Shown: piece after piece, positions 22,061-33,510 of the stretch
How the letters are laid out: every line of letters starts with the position of its first letter
Numbering within the stretch: the first letter of the stretch is position 1
Assembly: GCA_963575745.1 (NCBI GenBank)
Contig: CAUYUJ010018466.1
Location: forward strand, 68,501 to 132,500
Direction: 5' to 3'
Origin: Prorocentrum cordatum
Taxonomy: Eukaryota; Sar; Dinophyceae; Prorocentrales; Prorocentraceae
DNA: 64,000 nt
Position numbers and translations under genes: made by a program
Notes under the pieces: generated by a model
Database searches by the model: none
What the model was told of the DNA's origin: nothing
Seen by the model: only the letters and a program-made list of their open reading frames with translations

Positions 22061-22405
22061 GTTGTTGTTTTCTGCGTGCTCATTCTTGACGAGTAATTCT
22101 TGTGGATCCCCCACCGCCAGTGCACATTGTCGTTGTTCAGTGCCCCCTCGGGGCTCGCATCCTGTTTTGTCAGGGGATGTCTTACTGCTCAAGCTGCGCT
22201 GTTGCCCCCTGGTTACAACAACAACGACCCCCGCCTGATATGTCTTCACACATTACTCTCAACCCTCCTGAGTCGGGTTCTCGCTTTGAATAGGGCACTG
22301 TGCGCTCCAAATCTCCTCCGCCTCTTGCCTCCTGCCTCCTACTGCCTGCCTCCTGTCTCGTCTTCCTCCCTCTCCTCTTCCCCTCTCTCCTTCGTCCATC
22401 TTGCG

Positions 22406-22553
22406 TCCCTGGAGGGCCGCGAAGTGCGTAACTGTCGCCACTTTCGTGGGCCCCTGGGAGGTCCCGCGGAGTGAGGGCACACGGGGATCCGGTTAAGACC
22501 TCTCGGCTCCCTGGGAGGTTGCGAAGTGCGCAACTGTTGCCACTTTCGTGGGC
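22406..22553. repeat. Direct repeat of about 45 bp, two copies
   Basis: 22406-22452 and 22509-22553 share GCGAAGTGCG, AACTGT and GCCACTTTCGTGGGC at the same spacing; the copies lie about 103 bp apart. Confidence 0.7.
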
Positions 22554-23280
22554 GATCCTAACAGTGAAGGCGCGGGGCCATCGCTTTTACAACAGCATCG
22601 TCGTCTCCTCGAAGACGCGGTCCCATTGCCTTATCAAGGGCCCGTGGCATCAATGACACGATGAAACTTGGTCCGCGGGTGCGCTTCCGTGCCGAGGGGG
22701 GTCGCGCGGGTTTTCAGAAGCCTAGACTCCCATCACCTGAGAAACCAACCGAACATTTTGGCTTCCAAGTTCTAGACTTCAGACTGTTTTTGCAAGGGCC
22801 TGACGATAACCCGCGTCATCGCCTCTGATAACCTGAACTGGTCCGGTTGTGCAGGTCCGAAGGGGTGCGCAGTACTGGCGCGCGCGGGCATACGTGGGGC
22901 TGCCCACAGCGAAAAGGTTAGGAGATCGGCTGGCACCTCCCTCCACCCACCGGACAACCCGGGTTGTCGCCGAACCGAACAAAGAACGCCGATCTCCTGA
23001 GAATTTGACAACGGTGCGAATTGCTTCATTGTGCTGGACGAGTCGAGCCTCTCAGTTGCCGAAACCTCGTCCGCGCAGCCCCATTGCCCCCTCCTGGTGG
23101 ACCGTCGGTTTCCTCTTCGGCCCCCCTCATCATTTCGCAGAAGGCCCTCCCGATCTGGCCGCTCGCGCTCTCCTGACCCCCTCCCCCCTCCGCGAGCCCA
23201 GCCGCGTGCCAGCTTGAGCCTGGCCGCCGCCGTCACCTGCCGCCCGCGCCCACCGTTCAGCAAACCCTTCCCCCCTCCGT
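22554..23280. other. Spacer, no gene supported
   Basis: Mixed composition. A 10-bp match to the dinoflagellate spliced leader (CATTTTGGCT) lies near 22753, reported as a finding. No protein is recognised. Confidence 0.4.
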
Positions 23281-23284
23281 GTGG

Positions 23285-23465
23285 GGCGAGGAGGAGGAGG
23301 AGCGAGGAGGAGCGAGGAGGAGCGAGGAGGAGGAGGAGCGAGGAGGAGAACGAGGATTCTGAGGAGGGGGAGGACCAGGAGGAGGAGGAGGAGGATGAGG
23401 AGGAGGAGGAGGAGGAGGAGGAGGAGGAGGAGGAGGAGGAGGAGATGGAGGAGAAGGAGGTCTCC
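23285..23465. repeat. (GAG)n purine tract
   Basis: GAGGAG repeats with a few AAC/GAT interruptions; purine-rich on the + strand, opposite in polarity to the TCC tracts at 20.6-21.2 kb. Confidence 0.9.
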
Positions 23466-23626
23466 CAGGACATGGGCGTGGCGGCACGGGGGGCAGTGTA
23501 AACGTTCGCTGGGAAACGCAAACACTGTCGTATACCAGCACCGACGGCGCCGAGGGGCCACCGCGCCACCCGCCTCGGGACGGCCGCTGGGCCGATGGAG
23601 CGCGTCGTTCGTCGGCTCGCTCCCAG

Positions 23627-23677
23627 GACAAGCTCGACGCGACCGGCGACGTGAAGAAGGCCGCCGCGAGGCTGCAG
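23627..23677 (+). CDS. Second short exon-like island
   Basis: After CTCCCAG the sequence reads DKLDATGDVKKAAARLQ and is followed by CAG|GCAGGG, a possible GC-type donor. The pattern D-x-x-D-A-x(3)-KKA parallels the island at 21029 (DTIDAEEAKKA). Either the two are exons of related genes or the likeness is chance; both sit beside long triplet tracts. Confidence 0.25.
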
Positions 23678-24046
23678 GCAGGGTGCCCCCCCCGTCGCCG
23701 TCGGGAGGGCGACGGCGCGGCGGCCGCAGCGGCGGTCGGCGGCGGCGGCGGCGACGGTGGGGCCGATGTCTGCGGCGAAGGCTGCAGCGGCGTCGGCGCG
23801 CGATGGGCGGAAGCCAGGCCGCCGAGCGCGAGGGATGCCGCGGGCCCTCCGACCTGGGCACCGCGGGGACATGTCTGGGCGGGCGTGTCTGCGCTGCCTT
23901 CTCCGCGGTCGGCTCGGAGCCGTGTCGGCGCGGCGGGGACGCCGGCGCGGGCGTTCGAGGGCATTCCTCGCCAACTGTCTGAGTTCCCAGACCTCCAGTC
24001 GTGGGGACACCAGAACAGCTGCAGTGGACGGGTTTTGAATACTGTG

Positions 24047-24339
24047 AAGGCCTTGCGGCCGGTACCGCCGACCCTGAAGACGACGACGACGAGGACGAGG
24101 AGGAGGAGGAGGGAGAGGAGGAGCAGGAGGAGGAGGAGCAGGAGGAGGAGGAAGCGGAGGACGCGGTGGAGCAGCAGGAGGGAGAGGAGGAGGATGCGGT
24201 GGAGGATGAGGAGGTGGAGCGGGGGCGGGGGGAGGACGGGGGGGGAAGGAGCAGTAGGAGGACGAGGATAGTAAGTCGAAGGAGCAGGAGAAGAAGGAGG
24301 ACGCTGAGGAGGGTGAGGGGGAGGGGCAGGAGGAGGACG

Positions 24340-24416
<77 letters not shown>

Positions 24417-24630
24417 CTGATGCTGATGCTGATGATGATGATGCTGATGATGATGATGACGATTATGATGATGATGATGATGATGATGCTGATGATGATG
24501 ATGATGATGAATCTGATGATGATGATGATGACGCTGATGATGCTGATGCTGATGATGCTGATGATGATGATGCTGATGCTGATGACGATGACGATGATGA
24601 TGATGCTGCTGATGATTAAGATGATGAAAC

Positions 24631-24695
<65 letters not shown>

Positions 24696-24826
24696 GCGAT
24701 GGTGATGGTGATGATGATGTTTATGATGATGCTGATGATGATGATGATGATGATGCTGATGATGTTGATGATGCTGATGATGCTGATGATGCTAATGATG
24801 CTGATGATGATGATGACCAATGGTAT

Positions 24827-24897
<71 letters not shown>

Positions 24898-25105
24898 CTC
24901 ATGATGCTGATGCTGATGCTGCTGCTGCTGCTGATGCTGCTGATGATGATGATGTTGATGATGATGATGATGATGATGCTGATGATGCTGATGATGCTGA
25001 TGGTGACGATGATGATGATGATGATGCTGAGGAGGATGATGTTGCTGATGATGATGTTGATGATGCTGATGATTCTGATGATGATGCTGATGATGATGCT
25101 GATGC

Positions 25106-25136
<31 letters not shown>

Positions 25137-25186
25137 GATGGTGATGATGATGATGCTGATGATGATCATGATGATGGTTACGATGT

Positions 25187-25285
<99 letters not shown>

Positions 25286-26830
25286 GATGATGATGATGAT
25301 GATGAGGATGATGAGGAGGAGGAGGAGGAGGAGGAGAGGAGGAGGAGGAGAGGAGGAGGCGGAGGAGGAGGAGGAGGAGGAGGAGGAGGAGGAGGAGGAT
25401 GAGGAGGAGGAGGAGGAGGAGGAGGAGGAGGAGAGGAGGAGGAGGAGGAGGAGGAGGAGGAGGAGGAGGAGGAGGAGGAGGGGAGAGGAGGAGGAGGAGG
25501 AGGAGAGGAGGAGGAGGAGGAGGAGGAGGAGGAGGAGGGAGGAGGAGGAGAGGAGGAGGAGAGGAGGAGGATGGGAAGGACGAGGTCGATGTAAAGTTGC
25601 GGAACTCCGGGGTAAGTGCACGCGGGAGGGGAGCATGATGAGGAGGATGATGATTAGGCGGATGAGGATGATGAGGAGGAAGATGCGAAGGAGGGGAAGG
25701 ATGCGATGAGAAGGAGGGAAAGGGTGAGGAGGATGAGGATGAGGATGAGGATGAGGATGAGGATGAGGATGATCAGGAGGAGGAGGAGGAGGAGGAGGAG
25801 GAGGAGGAGGAGGAGGAGAGGAGGTCGAGGTGGAGGATGAGGATGAGGAGGAGGAGGGGAGAGGAGGAGGAGGAGGAGGAGGAGGAGGAGGAGGAGAGGA
25901 GCAGGAGGAGGACGAGGAGGAGGAGGGAGAGGAGGAGGAGGAGGTGGAGGAGGAGGAGGAGGAGAGGAGGAGGAGGGAGAGGTGGAGGAGGAGGAGGAAG
26001 AAGAGCAGGGGGAGCAGGACGCGGAGCGGACGCGGACGCCGCGGAGCAGGAGGGGGAGGATGAGGAAGAGTTTGCGGAGGAGGATGAGGAGGGGGAGTTG
26101 GGGCAGAAGGAGGTCTAACAGGGCAACGAGCAGGTGGATAATGATGAAGACGAGGCGGAGGAACAGGAGGAGGAGGAGGAGGAGGAGGAGGAGGAGGAGG
26201 AGGAGGAGGAGGAGGAGGAGGAGGAGGAGGAGGAGGAGAGTGAGTAGCGGGGGGAGGAGGGAATGCTTGTCGGGGTCTCTTCGGAGCGCTTTCGGGGGCC
26301 TCTGGTGGGCACTTTGAGGGTGTTTTGGGAGACTCTTGGGGGGCTTCTTGGGAGCCTCTTGGGGGCCTCTTGGGGCCTCTTGGGGCCTTTGAGAGCTTCT
26401 CGGGGGCGAGGGCTCGAGATGTCCGTTCGGGTTCTCCGTCTGGGCACCCTCTTGGAGCCGTCTTGGGTGCCTCTTGGCCTGTTTTGGAGGCGTCTCGGGC
26501 CGTTTTGGGGCCCTCGTGGGCCATCTTGGGAAGCTTTTGGAGGACTTTGGCCGTCTTGGGGCGATCTTGGGGGCTTAAGGGCCGTCTTTGGAGCGTCGGG
26601 AAGCAGAAGAGGCGAGAGCGTCGAAATTCTTTAAACACCTTGGGGCGTTCATCAATTTTGCATCCGGGGGCCTTCTTGGGAGTGCTCCTAGAGGCCTCTT
26701 GGGCCGTTTTGCAGGCATCATGGGCCTTCAGGAGGCCGTGAAGGCGTCTTGGACAGATCGTTCGGCGATGCGGAGGCCTATTGGACCGGCCTGGGAGCCT
26801 CTTCGGGCACTCTTGGCCCGTCCCTATTTT
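24047..26830. repeat. Dispersed minisatellite element, copy 2 (expanded triplet form)
   Basis: Left flank GAAGGCCTTGCGGCCGG...CGACCCTGAA at 24047-24078 and right flank from about 26262 (TGCTTGTCGGGGTCTCTTCG) match copy 1 at 14091-14800. In copy 1 these flanks are about 50 bp apart; here they are separated by about 2.18 kb of triplet repeat. The right part (26262-26830) is the TTGGGGCCTC minisatellite with the same internal landmarks as copy 1, up to GACAGATCGTTCGGCGAT. Confidence 0.85.
24079..26240. repeat. Giant compound triplet tract, GAC/GAG then GAT then GAG
   Basis: GACGAC and GAGGAG run to about 24330, GATGAT with GCT/GAC interruptions to about 25310, and GAGGAG, with GAGGAT near 25730-25770, to about 26240. 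Frame-dependent poly-Met, poly-Asp, poly-Glu or Ser/Ile readings are repeat artefacts. Confidence 0.95.
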
Positions 26831-27052
26831 TTGGGGGGGCTCGGAACCCCCTGGCAAGGTTCTCATCGTGGTGAGGTGTTACCGAGGAGGATCTACATCT
26901 TGAGGTTTTGGGGCAGCATCCTCGTGTTCGTCGTGGCCGTCCTGTTCCGGGTCACGAACATGATGCCTTGTGGAACCGGCCCGCAGGGCGGCCGCGGCCG
27001 CGGTGCCATCGCATCCTGCCAGCCGCCTTCATGGTCACCCGAGAGCTAGTCC

Positions 27053-27660
27053 ATGTACCCCTTCCTCCTCTGGGTACAGGACTTGCTCGCTTGGGGCGTG
27101 CGCGCCATCGATATGGACAGCACTAAACAATGCGCTGCCGTCATCCTCAACCTCGGTGGGTCCGCTCGCGAGCTCACACGCTCCATGAGCTTCACGGATA
27201 TGGCGGAGAGAGGTATGGGGCATGGTCAACGGCCAGCACGAGGACGCCGTGACGTGCCTCATCGCGAACCTCGCCACACAGATCGGCCCACTCGGATTGG
27301 AGTCGCGCTTTAGGCATTTCGTGAACTCTTCGGCGAACTCTTCGAGACCTCGAAGCGACGCAACGAAACCACAGACGCGCTGCTCACGCGGCTTCTCTCG
27401 CTACGATTTCGAGCTACGCACAACGATGGAGCTGCAATGTCTTGGGGTGGCTACATCCCACCGTTCCTCCGAGCGGTCGGCGTCGCAGGTAATTAACTCA
27501 TGTCGCTGCTCCAGCCATGCGGCAATCGATGCCCAGCCACAGGCCGAGATCTACACTCTCACGACTATGCTCCGGCGCGTGGATCACATCGTGGAGCATG
27601 CGCTAAGCAACATCGCCATCGCCCGTCTCACGCCGCCATCGTTCAGAGGATTCGTGGGCA
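27053..27660 (+). pseudogene. Copia gag-like segment
   Basis: Three frames together carry the gag signature of this family. The first (27053-27216) contains AAVILNLGGSARELTRSM. The second (from 27222) contains VNGQHEDAVTCLIANLATQI and GPLGLESRFRH. The third (about 27315-27490) contains TTDALLTRLLSLRFRA and AAMSWGGYIPPFLRAVGVAG. A return to the second frame gives AEIYTLTTMLRRVDHIVEH. Gag forms the particle that packages element RNA. The two or more frameshifts within 600 bp mark a pseudogene. Confidence 0.7.
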
Positions 27661-29345
27661 TGACCAATGCAACAGCAACGATGCACATGGCCCCTGGCGC
27701 GCGCAGGGTGTCGACCTTTGGGCTGCCAGCGCCGTCGAGCTTCCTGGAACAGGGGGCGCCATGTCATGCGCCGCCGGGCCGTTGCGCGGGGCCGCGCCGC
27801 CGCGGGCAGCATGCGTGGGCGCCCGCGGACGGGGCCGATCACAGCGGCAGGATCTCCTGGGCGCCAGTTCGGACCCAGGCGGAGAGGTCATTTACCGGGC
27901 GCCAGGGCTCCAAGGTCCCAGCCTTGCCCAGATGAATATTGAGCTGTCCTGGCAGATGAAGACTTCTGAGCGAAAGTGTCGCAGACACATGTAACGTCCC
28001 ACTCGTAATGTGCGCAGGTTCGTTAAAAAGAACAACGCCTTCTCTGGAAAAATGGCGAAATCAAAGGCAGGGGTTCTCATAAGTATGCATTGCTTGTAGG
28101 GTCTCAGACACCCGAGTAGATCAGGTTTTTTCCGCTTAAGATGGACAGGATATAGGCAACCGCTTGTCAAGCAAAGGAAAAGGCAGATGCCGAAGTCCGC
28201 AGGGCTATGACGGGGCCGTCATGGTGCGTGGCATCTGTGTGGGCGAGTGCCTCTTCCGTGCTGGGTGCCCGCAAGGCGCCGCATCATCGCCGTGGGGCAG
28301 CGGCGGCGTCGGCCAGTTCGGAGGCCTCGCAGACTCAGGACCCATAGACCGCGCCCTGGACTCCGGCCCCCTCGCCGGGATCTCTGGACTTGCCTTCGTG
28401 GCCAGGGTCCTCCTCAGCCGCGGCCAAGCCGCGGCTCTCCGCCGGCGCAGCCGTCTTCCGACGGCTCCTTGCGGCTGCCTGGATCTGTCCACGACTCATG
28501 GTCAGCAGCCTCGCTCGCCGCGGTCCAGAGCGACGCGTGCACCGATGTGCCAGCTGTCCTGCCACCGCCTCAGATGTTCAGCATTGCGACGCCGACTTCA
28601 ACTGCGGCCGACGCCGCTGCGGCGCCGGCGGCAACTGCCGACGGAGCTCGTCTTCCCTTCAGCGAACGTCGGAGGGCTGCAGCTCTATGGGGCCCCCGCG
28701 AGATGAGCCTCGTCGACCAGCGGCGCAGCGCAGGCGCCGCCGTCCCTCCGATCTGCCAGCGCGCAGAACCTGACAATCAGCGTATCGCCACCCCTCGCGT
28801 CAGCTGTTTCGGCCGACTCGTGCGCCTACGACAGGGTCAGCCAGTGCGAGCTGCCCGGCCAGACAGACAGCGACGCCGCGGGTGTGAGCACCGTGCCGAA
28901 GTTCCGACCCTGGGCCTCAGGACCAACGTCGAGCACGACTTGGCCCTTGAGATCTTCATCGGGCTGTCTGACATGTCCAGATTGGCAGCCGACCGCGACG
29001 CTCGGATGGAACGGCGGCGTGCTCACCGACGTGAGCCTGCCCAACAGATGATCGATATGGTCGGCTGGGCCTCCGGCCATCGCACCGCCGGCGCTGCCGT
29101 CGGATCTACGCGAAGAGTTATGCCCTGCAGGAGTTGAAGGAGGCATGTCCAGAATATGTTTGGGCTGCTACGTCAGTCTTGATCTCGCCGTCATCCTTCC
29201 ACGTGGCCGCCGATCCCGTCAGAGCTGTGCCTGCGTCTGGGTCGCCGCTAGCGACGACGACGCCCGGGTGCGAGCTGTGGAAGGATGACTCCGTGGCGGC
29301 CAGGCCTGAGCACCATTCTCACTATGCCCGACGTGTAGGCAGCGC
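27661..29345 (+). other. Interdomain region of the Copia element
   Basis: Between gag and protease the + frames are Ala/Ser/Arg-rich with scattered stops. I found no clear CCHC zinc knuckle. A live element would have a nucleic-acid-binding tail here. Confidence 0.4.
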
Positions 29346-30224
29346 TTGGTGGCGCGCGAGGTCATGCCTATCCAAGTAACAACCGCGCCCCGTGAAGCGG
29401 CCGAGGTGGACGTGCCCTCTGGCGCCGACGGGGTCCCGATCACGCCGCGAGACGTGCCGATCGGCGAGTTCGCCGTCGGTGCTCCCGCATCCAGCCGTGG
29501 ACGGCAGTCGCCTCGAAGCTCACCGCAGGGCGGTGGAGCCGACGTGCCTCCATGGTGGCCAGCCACCGGCTCAGCAGACGAGTGTGCCGCTCATGTGTAT
29601 TGCAGTCGCGCCCAGTTTCCCTCGGGTGAGCTCAGCGTCGACGTGGGCCCAGGTGAGTGGACCAACCTCGTGGGCGAGAAGCCGGCGCGCCGGTTTCGCC
29701 GCCAAGCCGTGGAGGCAGGGCGCCGGCCGCAGCGGCTCCTCATGAGCAAGCCCTGGAGTATTTAGGGAGTTAGCAACGGGTCTTCAAGGATGATGCATTA
29801 GGTGAGCACCCCCGTTGCCGTCGCAGATGAACAGGGCAAGGCTACCATCCGCAGCCTAACTGCACCCATTGTCAGAGGATCGGACGACCTGCCTGGCCTG
29901 CTCGGCCTACGCATCATGGGGTCCATGCGTGCCACCCTGGACATCGGCCAAGTGGAGCTGATCTTGCCCGTCGGCGGTGTCATCCAGATCCAATGGCTCG
30001 CTGGCGCGGTCCGTATTCCACTGCGGAAGGCTCCTCGCGGGCACCTGATTATGGTTATCGACGACGTGGAGAGGGCGGTGCAAGCCGCAGACGGTGCTCC
30101 CGACTATAGCATGCAGTTGCGCGCCCACATCGACAAGACGGAGACGGAGACGGAGGGCGCGACGCCTGCAGTTGCCCCTTCCAGCCAGGATAATGAGCAG
30201 TGGTCGGACCTCGGCTCTCCATGA
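29346..30224 (+). pseudogene. Copia aspartic protease, two in-frame TAG stops
   Basis: One continuous frame carries the retropepsin-like domain. The N-terminal part has the active-site region SVDVGPGEWTNLVGE (Asp codon at 29640-29642) and AGRRPQRLLMSKPWSI. After stops at 29763-29765 and 29799-29801 come STPVAVADE, LTAPIVRGSDDLPGLLGLR and APRGHLIMV, the flap and C-terminal strands of the family. GVSNGSSRM, conserved in relatives as GVGNGSQ, lies between the two stops in the same frame, so no bases were lost. The protease would cut the polyprotein. The tail after residue 250 is acidic. Confidence 0.7.
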
Positions 30225-31740
30225 GCTGAGGCCCTTGCGCGCATCCGGGCTCTCCTAGCCTGGGAACCAGTGTCGTTTCCCAGTCGCGCTCAAGTGATAG
30301 AGCTCGCGCCTGCGTGCGCTAGAGCCTGAGCAGCGCGGATGGCAGATGCGAGCGCTCCATCCTGCGAGCATCATCTTTCCCCGCCTATCCGTTCGCCAAA
30401 GTGAAGTCGCCCGATGCCGACTGGTTCGGACTATGATGTCGCCTAGCCATATCTTTCCTGGGAGTAAGTACCTTCGTGCCCGAGATTTACTGCGCGAGCT
30501 ACTACTTACGTGCCGGGGACACGACGCACCCTGTGCTGCAATGGATTTGGCACGCAAGCTAATTCGTACCATCGTGGAGTCCATGCACCCAGTATTTTGC
30601 ATGAAGCTATTCGTTATCAGGTTCGGCCGACTTGGGCTCGCACCAGCGCCTGACAACGAGTCGCTTGCCAAGGCGGCATGTCACAGCGTCGCGACGATAG
30701 AACAGGGGACAAGCTTGCTGTGAACCTGTTTCAAAGACTTGGTGCGCCGAGCTTCCTGTCACTGGGCCGCGGGGCGTCTTGCTGAGAAGGGGAGCTCTTC
30801 AGTGATTTCCCGGGCCACGTTTATCAAGGAAGCTGTGTTGTTCAATTCCACGTGCGATTGATCGCGCACTTTGGTTTGGCCCGATCAGGATCTTCTGTTC
30901 AGGTGGAGTTGAAGGTTGTAGGATCCACGATTACACGGGCCTGCTCTGTTTGGCGAGGGGGCTTCGGCAGCTACGTCGAGCGCCCAGCGCTCTCCGCCCT
31001 GGGCTGTTCGTCAGCCCGACTATCCCGACTCTAATCGGACCCTTTACAATATGTCGCAAGAAGATGAGACGCAGCATCGAAGTCAGCTAGGGCGCGTGAA
31101 GTCCATGAGAGAAGATAGCAGGATCTCGGACCTCAGAGCGCCGTGACGCGCGTCCGCGTGTCGCGCGAGAAGTTCATTTTTCTCACGCCGGCCAAGACCC
31201 CATGCCGGGTCTCGCTCATTTCTCTGGCAGGTCTGAGGGCAACCTGTATTAGCTCTCAACGCGGGCCAGGCAGTCTCGTCGTCAACGCCTCAAACTGGAG
31301 ACAGCGATCCACTGCCACTGCCCATGAGGTTTTGCCGTGCGACTGGACTGGCGGAATTGCCGTCCTTGTTGCCCAGGCGCCCCCGTTGTTTGCCTTTCCT
31401 GCCGGGCAGGCAGAAAGTGCGAAGGCGCGCCAGACACAAGGTCATGTGCTAGCAAAGCGCCCCAAGAAGGTAGCAGACGTGTTCGAGGACATCTTCGACT
31501 GCCTTTCCGGCCGTGGCGCGGGGGAGCAGCTCGAACGACTCTTCCAGGACGCAACCATTAAACGCGCCAGCGAGTTCCCTGTCGGTGAGCACTTGGCGGA
31601 AACGCGCGCGGCAGGGGCCGTCGCTGGTCAGCGTGCCGCGTTGCCGGCCTCCCTTTCATGCCGCATGCGTCGCGCGTGCCCTGGCTGCGATCCGTGCCTG
31701 AGGACCCGGCTCTGACCTATGTGAGCTGGGCGGCGGTGAA
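30225..31740 (+). other. Interdomain region of the Copia element
   Basis: No domain recognised. Coding-like stretches in several + frames (for example 31143-31715, ending in a CPGCDPC cluster) presumably belong to the spacer between protease and the methyltransferase-like segment. Confidence 0.35.
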
Positions 31741-31754
31741 GCCCGCGCTTCGCG

Positions 31755-31935
31755 AATAGCCATTCGACGACATTCGATGCAGGCGACAACTTCCACTTGG
31801 TTACGGGCCGTGACTCGGGCGATCCTTCCGTCCAACAGCGCGCCCAGCAGTGCCTCGAGTCCAGCGTTGTGCTGGTCGTGGTTATGGCGCCGTCTTGCCG
31901 CAGTGCGGGGCCGCCAAGTGGTTTCACCTACCGTG
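31755..31935 (+). pseudogene. Methyltransferase-like segment of the Copia polyprotein
   Basis: The + frame reads FDAGDNFHLVTGRDSGDPS and, after a glutamine-rich helix, VVLVVVMAPSCRSAGPPS. The pattern (D..TG.D, then a helix, then VVVxAPxCxxxGPxS) recalls a segment between protease and integrase in dinoflagellate Copia polyproteins that resembles the PCQ-type active-site loop of C5 methyltransferases. Its role in the element is not known to me. Downstream sequence is shifted, so only the core can be read. Confidence 0.45.
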
Positions 31936-33019
31936 TCAGTCACGGCGCCAGGCGGGCGCGCTGTGCGAAAGAGGCGCCGCGCATCCGGGCGCGGTTGCGT
32001 TCGATCGACGTTTCCTGGGGGCCGAAGGCCCACGTCGTCTTCCAGCCGAGAGGCCGTCCGTAGCCATCGCCAGCTCACCGCGTCTTCTGGCGCCACCTTG
32101 GAATTCCGAGGTGCAGCGGTCGCCGCGACCGCGACGGGGACGGGGTCGCGGCCAACGCGTCAAGAAATTTCAGGTCTGGCCACAGCGCCGATCTGAGCGC
32201 GAGGTGCACGACGCTGTCACTTTCAACGCCGCGGTGGACAGCTCCCTCGCGCTGATGGCGTAGGTCCACCCGGCCACCAGGGCCCGCGTCGGCCCAGAGG
32301 CTCTCCAGGAACTAGATCTCTTGGAAGGGGCCGACGCACCACCTGCACCCGTGCCAGCACTGCCACCGGCACCAGCACCAGCAGCTATGCCATTACCAGC
32401 GTGCAAACCGCGTGCCTGACCGAAGGCGTCTGGAGGTCCCAGGCGCGCCACAGGCGCGCAGAAGACTGTCGTCGCACCAGCTGCCAAGCAGGCAGGCAAC
32501 GCAACAAACGCTAAACGGTATCCAGAATGTCTTGGCTGCCACGGGAATCGCAGCCGCTAGGTTCCACGCCGAATCAAGATCTCAGGGAAGTGCGCCTTCC
32601 CTCCAGGATTGAGGATGCACGCGCGATTCACCGCGTGATAGAGCGCGCCCGGACCGCGCCAGGCAGCCAGGTCAATGCCACCTTTTCGACGAACCGCGCA
32701 GGGCTATCCAAGAACGCCGCGCTGGCCAAATCGGGACCTTTCCCCGCGAGGCCCGAGTGTAGCAATTGCAAGATCACGTGGCAGGAATCATTGGATCACA
32801 GATGAGTCTCTACACCGATGGGCCGCCTCCGGAGCGAGACCCTGTCGAATGCCTTGCGACGCCAGCTCCAATCCACGACGATCTTTCTGATGACGGAAAC
32901 CACAACAACCGCCTGACCCATCGGCGCCCCGAGCTCCCAGAGCTCCTCGACCACGACGTCGAGTCATGGGCGCTTCGACAGATCATGCACTGGAAGACTG
33001 TACCAGCTTCGACGTCACT

Positions 33020-33330
33020 CAGAGCTTTCGTATTCTGCTGACCGGTGATGCATTGAAAGTGCGCCGTGATATCCGTGAACTACACCCGCTGGTGGCATGC
33101 TATGCGGGCGCAGATGGCAAAGATACTTGAAGCAGCCTGGTGCCCGAGTGCAGTCATCCAAGGCATCGATGGCGTGGTGGACGCATGCCGCGAGTGCAGG
33201 GCTTGGGCCAGCAACGTGTCACACATCGCATCCTCGGTCGAGCTGGTCAATGCTTCCGCGCAGGAAATGGAAGGTGACAGCCCTTCCTCGTCTGCAATAT
33301 CCGCTCTGGCACATGATCAGTAATGCCGAC
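33020..33330 (+). pseudogene. Copia integrase HHCC zinc-binding domain
   Basis: One frame reads YTRWWHAMRAQMAKILEAAW and then VVDACRECRAWA, the conserved His and Cys pair of the zinc-binding region. The preceding His (RDIRELH) is in a neighbouring frame, so a frameshift lies near 33080. The first catalytic-region acid would be in AQEMEGD at about 33270. Confidence 0.65.
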
Positions 33331-33510
33331 CGACGACATGCAGCAGAGCGTCTCGAAGGTGACTCCAGCGATGCTGGACGCCGATCCTCTGAGAGCTTGT
33401 GTTCTGCCGTTCTGGCGTGTTGCGTCTCGATCTTCGGACCGTGCAAGGCGCTGAGTGTAGGTGGCGAGCGTGGTGTCCTATGTGCCGCAGCCAAGCCATT
33501 CTTCGATTGA
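33275..33510 (+). pseudogene. Copia integrase core, catalytic Asp replaced
   Basis: In the frame of 33097 the sequence reads LWHMISNADRRHAAE and, later, VSIFGPCKALSVGGERGV. Relatives have IFGP-x-K-x-L-x-VDGE at this position. The second catalytic Asp is Gly here (GGT, 33460-33462). Together with the frameshift before 33275 this makes the integrase inactive. Confidence 0.65.

Noticed and set aside
20378-22096. 572-codon + frame
   Set aside because: Runs through TCC tracts as poly-Leu and through unrelated spacer; only the 21029-21109 island looks coding.
22772-24820. 682-codon minus-strand frame
   Set aside because: Joins GAT and GAG repeat shadows; no conserved domain.
24342-25709. 455-codon frame of poly-Met, poly-Asp and poly-Arg
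   Set aside because: It is a direct translation of GAT/GAG microsatellites; similar frames exist on both strands at every such tract.
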